Source: Gnetum montanum
Taxonomy: Eukaryota > Streptophyta > Gnetopsida > Gnetales > Gnetaceae
Direction of reading: 5' to 3'
DNA: 36,474 nt
NCBI GenBank assembly: GCA_015680685.1
Contig: MNCI01010150.1
Location: 364,303-400,776, forward strand
This document shows positions 1 through 8,670 of this stretch, piece by piece. Position 1 is the stretch's first letter. Every line of letters begins with the position of its first letter. A program made the position numbers and the translations under genes. The notes under the pieces are model-generated. The model was not told the origin of the DNA and made no database searches. It worked only from the letters and a program-made list of their open reading frames with translations.

Positions 1-101
1 GGTAGTCACCAATATTATATCTCCATATCCACAATTAGCCACAACCCCTACACCTTTGGTAGTCACCAATATTATATCTCCAAATCCACAATCAGCCATA
101 C
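1..101. repeat. 57-bp tandem repeat, about 1.8 copies
   Basis: The block starting ggtagtcaccaatattatatc at position 1 recurs at 58 with only a few changes. It lies just upstream of sequence belonging to the 3' internal region of an Athila/Tat-type element and may be part of it. Confidence 0.8.
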
Positions 102-129
102 CACAACCTAGCCAATGGACCTTTCACCG

Positions 130-556
130 AAGCAAGGTATCAACTACATTGAAATTCATTTACCCTTGCTAATATACGATTGTGTTATGTGTGCATATGG
201 CACATGCAACAATGGATTGAATTTGGAGAGAACACTTGGAATGGAGCAGTGCTGAAAGTAGCTATGCAAGGAGCAAGACCAATGGTGCGCTTACAGATGG
301 ACAACGAAAGATGCAATCTTGGCGTTGGTAGCAGCAAAACTTCTTTCTCTCTCTCTTTCTCAGCTGCCAAATGAGGCCTAATGTCAAATGTAATAAGGTG
401 TTCACTCTTGTTGTCATGAACACCAGTTTTATCTTGTCTTGTAATGATGATTCGTTCACATGTCATCCCATTAGTTCCATTTGAGTCAATAATCCCATAC
501 CATCCCAATATTTTGTAAGGAACTAGAGGACGAATTTTTATTCAGTCATGGGGGTA
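130..556 (+). mobile_element. 3' internal end of an Athila/Tat-type LTR retrotransposon, with polypurine tract
   Basis: From about 330 to 556 the sequence matches the reverse complement of about 19828-20080, the 3' internal end of the large minus-strand element. Shared landmarks include a ttgctgccaa/agctgccaaa block, ttccatttgagtcaat, cccaatat.ttgtaa and the final ggacga.tttt.attcag. The polypurine tract ATTCAGTCATGGGGGTA (540-556) directly precedes the LTR. The boundary on the left is uncertain. Small reading frames here on either strand are not genes. Confidence 0.72.
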
Positions 557-1119
557 TGATGGGACGTGATATCGCATCTTCCCCTGCGATATCGCGTACA
601 CGCGATATCTATAAATAAGAGGTGGCTCTCCCTTGTTTCTCATTCTAAGCCTAGACCATAGCAAAACTCTGGTAGTTTGATCCCTCCAGAGATAGAATAT
701 TTTCCATGTGCCCGTAGTAGGAGCTCCAAAGTGAACGGATCTTTATTCGAGCAAATATTGTACCTGAACACATGTTTGTGTACGGCAATAAAGACGAACT
801 TCTTGAATAAACCTTGTAGTGCATGGAATAGGCTAAATAGGACTTTATTTATTTTTATTTACTATTTATCATTTACATGCTTTATTAGTGATTAAATCTC
901 TTTCAACCCTTCTCTCCTAGTTAAGTGCCTCAGTACGACCACTTCGAACACGTGCGTTATACTTGGTGATCCCAGCAACAACTAGCANGCACTTAGTCTA
1001 TGGAGTTCGACCGGATCGTGTGTGTAACGCTCGTATTCGTATGGTTGAGTGTAGGGGTACCTCGTCACTCATCACTCGTATTCGTATGGTTGAGCGTAGG
1101 GGTACCTTGCCACTCATCA
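557..1119 (+). mobile_element. 3' LTR of an Athila/Tat-type element (plus strand)
   Basis: The 563-bp LTR begins TGATG right after the polypurine tract and ends CTCATCA. It is collinear with the two minus-strand LTRs at 18977-19827 and 27848-28614, sharing blocks around 650-760, 910-985 and 1000-1119, but lacks about 300 bp present in those. It has its own TATA box at 610-617 (TATAAATA). No primer-binding site follows it, so this is the downstream LTR of an element whose body lies outside or is lost. One N lies at 988. Confidence 0.78.
1030..1119 (+). repeat. 45-bp tandem duplication at the LTR 3' end
   Basis: Two copies (1030-1074 and 1075-1119) start CTCGTATTCG and end CTCATCA, differing at three positions. 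The two related LTRs elsewhere in the window have a single copy of this terminal segment. Confidence 0.9.
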
Positions 1120-2645
1120 GAAGCCCAAGGGAAGATGGATTCCTTTATAGGCTCCATTAACCAATTGACTAATCATTTGTCCCCATTCTACAAGCAAAAC
1201 CAACCTCAACCCCAAGACCAACCTCAAGATCAATTCCCTCTAACAAATCACAAAGAGGATAAAAACTCATATCAAAGGCTAAGATTAGAATCATAAGGAG
1301 ATAATTATTGGAATTGGCTAATACCAGCTAAGGAATCATTGACTCAAGTCCATGCCAATAAGGTGAAGTTAGAAAATTATGATGGAGCTCTAGGAATTAA
1401 TGCAAAAAAAATTAGCTCAATACCATAAAGAACTTACTTCAACATGTTAAATTTGTTGAGTCAATAATGCCTAGAATTCATCTCCATATATTTAAGAGGA
1501 TTTGCTACAACATGAAGAATGGACTAAAGGCCCAAGTAATGATTATTAACTGGCAGGATCTCTATTGAGATTTTGAGCACAAATTTATGCTAGATTCCTT
1601 TTTTAAGGAGTGCAAGATGCAATTGGACTCATTGAAATTAGGTCAACATTTTGTAAAAAATTATTACATAAATTTTTGTGACCTATCAAGGTGCGTAAAT
1701 CATTAAGACTAGAGTGAGCTTACTTTCAAGTTCATTGGAGGATTGCCTGCCCAAATACACCCTCAAACTCATGCTTAAAATTCATAAACAATGGATAAAG
1801 CTTATATGATTGCTAAAGATTATAAAGAATCAAATTAGGTTAAAAAATGCAACCTTAAGATAAGCAATGATCGAGGAAATCATAAAGAAGAAAACTCAAA
1901 CTTGTTGCTTCAATTGCAATGAAGACTATTTCAAGCAAGATTGCCTATAGCAATAAACAAGATCTTAAAGAAAATATAATACAATACAAAAGCCCAATAA
2001 CACTAGTGCCAAGAAAAATGACCAATCCACTACATCAACTGCACTAAAGAAAATTCCAGCATCAACCAAATTAGTTTTTTGAATATTTCAATTTGCTTTA
2101 CTTACTTTTGAAGGATCTACTAAGGGTAGAAAAGTTGAATTATTAATAGATAGCAATACAAGTCATAATTTCTTTTACTAAGTCTAGTAGAAACATTCAG
2201 CATAACCTTACCTTCAAAGAAAGTGGTTAAGATTACACTTGTAGATGGAGTGACCATGAGTAAGCATTTCAAGCATAGTGAAATTAATTATTTTTTCTTC
2301 AAGAACTTTCTTTTTGTAATGAATTTTATGAACTCAAATTAGGGGATGCGAATGCCATTCTAGGAATGTTTTTTTTTTTTTTTTAAATGTAATGTTATTG
2401 CTTACTTTGAGACCTATATCTTAAAGGTGCCTACCACTTATAGAGTTAAGGTTCTAAGATGGATAGGAATACCAAAGAAGATCCATATTGTAACTATTAA
2501 ACAAGACAAGAGATTAATCAAGAAAGGTGCAACCTTATTTGTAGTAACAATAACCCAAACCTAAAAATCTACTAATATCAAACTCCCAAAAGAACTTAAG
2601 GAATTTGAGAATATTCACTATTTTGTGAAACTAAGGAATTAATAT
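1120..2645 (+). pseudogene. Ty3/gypsy gag-protease remnant
   Basis: Translated across stops and frameshifts, 1540-1830 gives the retrotransposon gag core: a WQDLY...F..KF segment, then a SLKLGQ..V..YY..F..L segment, and FIGGLPAQIHP. A degenerate zinc knuckle (CFNC at 1906-1917, with the last Cys at 1942-1944) follows. A retropepsin active-site remnant LLIDSNTSHNF lies at 2138-2172; the canonical DSG is DSN here. The protease tail (LGDANAILGM, near 2340-2370) and the linker KLPKELKEF before the reverse transcriptase are visible. The remnant stops there, so RT, RNase H and integrase are absent. In the intact family gag packages RNA and the protease processes the polyprotein. Confidence 0.75.
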
Positions 2646-4674
2646 GTAACGCCCTAGTGTTTCAAACCTAGGATTTTAGGTTTATTAATTATTTTTATAT
2701 GCCAAGGCACATTAGCATAAGGGTATATTTTGATATAATATGGTGTATATTATGTTGTATCGTGCTAGTGAACTATGCTAATGTGTTCTAACATCTTTCT
2801 TATGCTTATGTTTATGAGTATGCATCTTGGATTTGAACCCTTTACTCCTTGTTTATATGCATTTTTGATGCACTCATATTTGAATTATAATTGGTATCTC
2901 ATGGTATATTTTCTTATAAGCTTGTGTATAATGTATCTTGGATCAACCTATCTATATTGATAAGGTTTGACCCTTTGACCTCTGGGTAAGTATACATGCT
3001 TTATTGTGCCTTATGGCTCATAAAGTTTGGATCTAGAAATTTGGCCTTATCACATATTTAAAAATATTATTATTTTGTATTTCCTTGCTTGATTATTATT
3101 TTTTGGTATTTGCTAATGCTTGGTGCCTATAGTAATAAAAAGGTTGGAAGGATGCTAGTAACCCATTGCTAGTATTTTATTCATATTTTATTTATACATA
3201 TTTTTTATATTTTATTTTATTCTATGGTTTTGGAATAAAGTAAGAATATAGTTATAAGACATGTTAAATAAATATTTGGGGTTTATTCCAATTATTCTTT
3301 TATTTCATCTTGGAATCTATCTTTGAGCATGTGCACTTTTTCTCTTGTTATCTCATTGGTTAGCCATTGGATCCTTTTTTATATAAACATGTAACCTAAT
3401 TTTTAGTAAATAGATTATGAACTCTTTATTCCTAGAATTGTCCAAACCATACCTCTTGTACCCCTTGGTATGTTTATTATTTTAACCCTTGATGTCTTAT
3501 TTGTTAACCTATGTCTTATGCTTTATTAACCTTTTTATTTTATTAACTATGTTTATATGGTTTGAGCTATGTGCCTTGCTATTCCCTTTTTAGTTGCCTT
3601 TTTCGTTTATAAATATTTTACTATTTTTTTATTTTATTTTTATTTTTTAATTAGTATTTAGTTTTGAGTTAGCATATATTAAGCACTAGATAGGTCATTG
3701 GTACATGGCGCACTACCTTAGTTGTGATATATTTGGGTTACTTTGTATTTTTAGTAATTAATATTAATATTTTGTTTTTATTTTTGTTTAGATTACGTGG
3801 TATGCTTTTTTTGGCATGTCATGAAAAAAATTAGATGATTTATGGCTAGAAATAGGATTTATTTTTTACCAAGAATAAAATTTCTTTGTTTGGCCAAATT
3901 TTTGTAATTAAATTTTTTATATGAATCAAGGATGATATACATGATATTCTCAATTTCAGATATACATGTTAGGCAAATTAGCAAGATATTCTCAACTTTA
4001 GATATTACATCACACAAAAATACTTGTACACAAATATTTAAGCTTCAATCCTATGATTTAATTTTTAAAAAGTAGAAGATTCACTAAGTCATTATAGATA
4101 TATATTATAATTAAGAAAATGATTTCTATTAGAAAGAAAATTGATGTTCATTGTATTAAGGACTTAAAAATTTATATAATTTTGCCCATAATGGGTATAG
4201 TTTTTGGCATTAATACATATACATATATTAGTACTGAATCATCCAACTTATACAAAAACCTATACACTGAGTTTTCATAATGGTATATCTATCTCTACCA
4301 AGTTATAGGCTTTGAACACTTTACTCTAACATCCATGCTGATTGTATCAATGCAAAGCTTCATGGAGCTATATCTCTACAAAACCTCAACTATTTACAAG
4401 ACCTTTCAAAATGATATTCTTAATCTTATTAGACAAAGAATATGCTATCCATGCATGCAAAATCATGCATTCATAACTTATCATATCCTCATTTGCATGA
4501 TCTTTCCTTTGAAACACATCTTTCAAAAGTAATTTAAAATCTTTGACTACTCTAACCATAACCTCTTCAAATCCTACAATCAAAGTAGAAATAGATAAGA
4601 TGAGGTTGTGTGCTACTTTGAGATCTCTATGACCTCTATCAGTTCTTGGTGAGTTGTGGATTCAACTATGGTGC
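2646..4674. other. AT-rich DNA; possible LTR starting at 2646
   Basis: TGTAACGCCC at 2646 looks like the terminus of many plant gypsy LTRs, and ATTGG boxes followed by TATATAAA (3380-3387) look like a U3 promoter. However, no second LTR, primer-binding site or polypurine tract supports it. A 42-bp imperfect tandem repeat occurs at about 3943-4010. No credible gene is seen in the rest. Confidence 0.3.
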
Positions 4675-5785
4675 TTATAGAATAATTGGCTTCCTAGACA
4701 TGCTTAAAGTAGCACCTTCAATTACATCCTTACAAACTTCTTTGTTATCCTCCAAGTCTGATGCAAATACCTTTCCATGATATGGAGTCAAATCTAAAAC
4801 ATTAAAGACATAAGAAAATGGCAAATCATTAGGAAGATTAAGTTCAAAGGTACTATCATTTATCTTGACCCTAATCTGAAATGGACTAATCCTCTTTAAT
4901 TTGAGCGTGGAGTAGTTTGCATTCTTTAATCTCTCCTTGCCCAAATAAAGCCAAACATAGTCATCAACTTCGAATTTCACCCTCTTCTTGCCTAAATTCT
5001 TGCTAGTGGCAACCTCTTTTTGCCTTGCTTTCAAGTTCTGCTTTCACTTGCTTGTGCAAGTCTTGCATGTTTTGCACAAAATCCAAACTAACCTAAGCAC
5101 AATCATTTATCTTCCATCCTAGGAGAATAACTATATTTCACCATAAATGGACTCTTTTTGGTGCTAGAATGACAAGAGTTATAGCTAAACTCAGCATGAA
5201 CCAAGAAATTTTCCCATCTCTTAGGCTAATCTTAACAAAGACATCTCAAAATTTTTAGCAATGGCATAATCACAATGTATGTTTATCCATCACTTTGTGG
5301 ATGATAGGCACTAGAAATGTATAACCTGATACCTAAAATTTTCACAATGACCTCCAAAAATGACTTGTGAATCTCACATCTCTATCACTCACAATGTTCA
5401 AAGGAATTCCATGTAATCTAATAACATGCTGGAAAAACAAATAAGCCATATGAGATACATCATTGGTTCTTTTATAAGGAATGAAATGTGCCATTCTAAA
5501 AAATCTATCCACTACAACAAAAATAGAATTATGTCCATATTGTATCTTTGAAATACCACACACAAAATCCATAGAAATACTCTCTCATGGGGCATTAGAA
5601 ATAGGCAAAGGCAAATAGTAACTAGCAATACCTTTTCCTCCTCCAAATTTTAACACACATAACACTCATAAATTTAATCAATCATTTCACATACTTAGTT
5701 AAAAGTAGGTTTTAGCAACAAGTTCATAGGTCTTTATCTCATCCATGTGTTGAGCCATATCGCACGTACACTTCACATGCAAAAT
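4675..5785 (-). pseudogene. Chromovirus integrase remnant (minus strand)
   Basis: Read on the minus strand, 5785-5600 gives the end of the HHCC zinc-binding region (HMDEIKTYELV, then GGGKGIASYY). 5572-5342 gives the integrase core with [14 protein letters not shown] and IVSDRDVRF, so the first two catalytic Asp are present. 5034-4675 gives the C-terminal domain (VDDYVWLYLGKERL, then FNVLDLTPYHG). It is closely related to the integrase at 12325-13620. Frameshifts and deletions separate the blocks, and it ends before a chromodomain. The intact enzyme would insert element cDNA into host chromatin. Confidence 0.85.
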
Positions 5786-6149
5786 GTTTGTCCTAAAATC
5801 ATAAACTCTAGTTGTCACTCCATCATACATGTCTTGAATAGTCTTGATGTATCAAATAGGAATATATTTCCTTCTTAAATCCTACCAAATAATCTCTCAA
5901 GGGATTTTATTGCAATCTTTCTCAAAACAGATGAAAATCATCCATAGTATATTCTTTTTACATTTAAACTTCTCCATAAGTCATCTTAATAAGAAAATGG
6001 CTTCCATAGTTGATCTTCCTAGCATAAAACCAAAGTGATTATCAAAAATTGTTGATTCTTATCTTAAAAGTTATTCTATAACTCTTTCCCATAACTTCAT
6101 GGTGTAATTCTTAAACTTGATTCCTCTATAGTTAGTACAATTTTGTAAC

Positions 6150-6275
6150 TTGAAGCAATTTTTTAATAATAGTTACCCCCTAAAACATATAGTCAAATTA
6201 GAACTTTATAACTCAACATTGTCCAACTAAATTGAATTTGTAACTTGGAGTTACCAATTTAAGCATGTCTTTCTA
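6150..6275 (-). mobile_element. SINE-like repeat inserted in the LINE (family copy 1)
   Basis: About 110-125 bp interrupt the LINE between its VPI..KN and NCTNYRG motifs, so this is an insertion. On the minus strand it shares attgg/attggtaact, gagttataaa, ttctaatttgactatat and taaaaaat blocks with the copies near 18240-18340 and 18415-18575. The order and spacing fit a tRNA-derived SINE, though the Pol III boxes are worn in this copy. Confidence 0.6.
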
Positions 6276-6538
6276 GTTCTTCTAAATAGGTACTATAATG
6301 CTTCTCCTCAACTTATTTGGCTTTTTCCCCTCATCCCAAATCTTGTTGAATAAATGTGTCAAGCAAATGGTTTCTTTATCTCTCATAAACTTCCAAAGCT
6401 ATATAGGAATAGCATCTTTGCCATAGCACTTTACCATTCTTCATCTTCATGAGAGTTTTCTTAACTTTAAAGTCATAGACATAGCCTTGTATATTTCATT
6501 CTATGCAATCAAATTCATCTCTTAAATATTTCTCATTA

Positions 6539-6705
6539 AGTAGCCCCTGGAAATAGACTTTCCATCACTTTTTGGTTTTTAACCAAAATTCTTTGATCAT
6601 CCAACAAGAATTTTCTTTATTTACTAGCCCTTGGAAATAAATCCTCCATTAATTCAAAATTCCTTTTTATATAACCAAAATTCTTTGATCATTCAACATG
6701 ATACA
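6539..6705. repeat. Imperfect tandem duplication, unit about 85 bp
   Basis: The block starting tagcccctggaaata near 6541 and ending aattctttgatcatccaaca recurs from about 6626 with several substitutions and small indels. It lies inside the decayed LINE. Confidence 0.65.
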
Positions 6706-7665
6706 TCTAATGTGGTCAATCTTTCATCATCCTTCTCATTATGTTAGTCTTGTCCCAAAAAATTAGGGTTTAGTACATTGGTTATCTTTTGCCATTCACC
6801 TCTATATAAAACTACACCATTAATCATTTGCAATTTCTTTATGGTACATGTTGTTGTTCCTCTTATTTTAAATCTTAACAACTTAAATTAATTGCTTACC
6901 CTCCTTAGCTCATAGGTTCTCATATAAGTGTCAAAAATGCTCTCTTAAAGTGTTAAATATCATATTCTTAAATATGTTACTTTCCGATTACAACTTCAAA
7001 TAGAAAAACTTCTAGTGAAGGCTAAACAATTAATTGGTTTCCTACACTATCAATTTCTTTTTATTTCATGGGCTCAAATTCATAATGTTTTTAGCTTATA
7101 TTGCAATTTATTTCTTATTTTTTATTGTTGCATTAATTTTTCTTTGAAACGAGTATTTTTATTTTCTTTACAAAAGACCCTTTATTAAACAAAAACTTAT
7201 GAATGTGCTTTTAAACAAGGGTACTCTCATCCTTTTCCTAGCTAGAGGAGAGCTTGACAAAAACCTTAAAAAATATCCCCAAAATATCCCCAGAATTGTT
7301 TCCTGAAATGTTCCATTCCAATTCTCTATGAATCCCTCGTTTTTAATTCCAAACCACATCCTTTTCATTTTCAAAAACAGGTGTTGGTCCAGCAAATTCT
7401 TTAATCCTGTTTTTCTATCTCTGTATGATCGATGATCTACAAATTTAATGAGTCTTTTTCATGGAGCATTTTTTGCTTTTGTTCTGTTTTACCTTTGTTG
7501 GTGCTGCAACAGAGAAGGATTGACAAAGCAACACACAGGTTGCAACAGCAGCAAAACAGAAGAGGAGAGAGAGAAATCACTCGAGATATCCAGAGGTATC
7601 TTAAATGGAAGTGGTTGTTTGCAAAACTATTTTCCTTGGCAGAGTTTAGAGTTAAAATAGAAAAG

Positions 7666-7780
7666 TATTTAGCATTACCATAGGCTTTCCTTGGAATAGT
7701 ATAAATGAAATATTATTTAGCATGACCAATAGGCTTTTCCTGAAGTGTTATGGACAGAATATTATTTAGCATTAGCCAAT
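7666..7780. repeat. 48-49 bp tandem repeat, about 2.3 copies
   Basis: Copies start tatttagcat at 7666, 7714 and 7763 and share an ataggctttcct core. The third copy is partial. Confidence 0.75.
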
Positions 7781-7815
7781 TTACAGCTGGTAGTTGGTAG
7801 TTGGCCTCTTAGGCA

Positions 7816-7952
7816 AAACAAGTTTGGAGTTTCTGTCTTCGAGCAGAAAATGGGGAAAACAGAGTACTGTTTGAAACACTTATTTCAAAAGCTTAGAATG
7901 ACACATCCAATACAATGTTTACTGCTTGAAGATAGAAACTCCAAACTTGTTT
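7816..7952 (+). ncRNA. Candidate miRNA-like foldback (31-bp stem, 75-nt loop)
   Basis: Arms 7816-7846 and 7922-7952 are reverse complements over 31 positions. In a plus-strand transcript all 31 pair, two of them as G-U wobbles. In a minus-strand transcript those two become A-C mismatches, so the plus strand folds better. Loop length and arm size suit a plant MIRNA precursor or a young inverted duplication. I recognise no known mature miRNA in either arm, and expression is unknown. Confidence 0.35.
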
Positions 7953-8404
7953 GCATAGGTAGCAACAAGTCATACACTGAAAGAAAAATCCCAGTTCATC
8001 GCATCACTAATGAGAGAATTTATGGTTGTGACATTGATGGTATTAGATTTAACATTATTGGTAATTCAGTGCACAACCATATGCAGGAAACAAACTGGCT
8101 TAGCAGAATTAGAAAGGTTGAACAAAATTATTTTTAAAAAGAAAAAAATCTTTTTCATGTTTACAGGCTGATTGGAAAGCACGCATTTGAAATTGTTAAT
8201 GCTCAATACGATTGGAGTATTTTTAAATTTCTAATGACTTGCACAGAAGATTCGATAAGTGCTATATCAAGTTCAAAGCACAGATATTGCAACACCATAT
8301 GAATATGTCCTCACATATTAAATTGATATACTCATCACTTGAGTTTGAAAGAAATAATAACAAAAATATTAGTAATTTAAATTACAAAATACCACACAAC
8401 CTAC

Positions 8405-8500
8405 CATTGTTTGCCCTTTTGGTTAGGGCAACTGTGCATTGTGTCAAAGACCAGAGTTCAAACTCGGCTAATACCCCTCGATAACTTGAGAGGTACTTGG
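8405..8500 (+). mobile_element. tRNA-like repeat (SINE head or tRNA pseudogene)
   Basis: The sequence runs like a tRNA: D-arm part TTGGTTAGGGCA (8419-8430), an anticodon-like stretch, and box B-like GAGTTCAAACTC (8454-8465). The acceptor stem does not close, so it is not a functional tRNA gene. A SINE 5' region is the most likely origin. It lies about 100 bp past the OHP1 stop on the opposite strand, possibly within its 3' UTR. Confidence 0.45.
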
Positions 8501-8601
8501 AGAACACCACAGTATCGCCATAATATACCACCTCAAATGCAGAATGAATTAACATGATTGTTAAAAGCAGTAAGCTGGCGAATTAAGCCATGCTCTAAAT
8601 G

Positions 8602-8670
8602 CTACAAAGGCAGATCAAGACCTTTTCCCACTTCCACTCCGATTACTTGCAATATGCCTTGTCTTATAAA
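8602..8670 (-). CDS. OHP1: OHP1 exon 4: C-terminal tail and stop
   Basis: The exon has 22 codons and TAG, preceded by acceptor ctttctgatacag. It encodes a tail with [18 protein letters not shown], matching the conserved OHP1 C-terminus with no alignment gap after the helix. It is separated from exon 3 by 7,932 bp, and no other candidate for this exon was seen in between. Confidence 0.9.
   Translation of the reverse strand, partial: FIRQGILQVIGVEVGKGLDLPL

Larger units (their letters stand above)
5786..6860 (-). pseudogene. RTE-type LINE reverse-transcriptase remnant
   Basis: Minus-strand translation from about 6480 gives the block before the RT (WKFMRDKE..CLTHLFNKI, RRSIIVPI). After an inserted repeat, 6150-5800 gives NCTNYRGIKF, MKLWERVIE, FGFMLGRSTMEAIFLLRRLMEK and IQDMYDGVTTRV, the fingers-palm order of plant RTE-clade LINEs. 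Stops and frameshifts are frequent. The catalytic GLHQG and ADD parts are missing because the remnant runs directly into integrase sequence near 5786. In live elements this protein copies LINE RNA at a nicked target site. Confidence 0.8.
6861..8394. other. Unassigned low-copy DNA downstream of OHP1
   Basis: No known gene or transposon is recognised. A 130-codon open frame at 7745-8137 (plus) and smaller frames at 7168-7395 (minus) and 7432-7683 (plus) show no family motifs, and the first contains a large inverted repeat. The region also carries a 48-bp tandem repeat. Confidence 0.4.

Noticed and set aside
185-508. 107-codon minus-strand open frame
   Set aside because: It overlaps DNA homologous to the noncoding 3' end of the Athila/Tat element and has no protein motif.
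1120-1145. Primer-binding site directly after the LTR ending at 1119
   Set aside because: The sequence following the LTR does not resemble the tRNA-Asp site of this lineage, so this LTR is a 3' LTR and the gag remnant belongs to another element.
2646-3830. LTR beginning TGTAACGCCC with TATATAAA promoter
   Set aside because: Only the terminus and TATA are suggestive. No partner LTR, primer-binding site or polypurine tract was found, so it is kept as unassigned.
7745-8137. 130-codon plus-strand open frame
   Set aside because: There is no family motif. It spans both arms of an inverted repeat and part of a tandem repeat, so openness by chance is likely.
8405-8470. Functional tRNA gene
   Set aside because: D- and T-arm parts are present but the acceptor stem and anticodon stem do not close.
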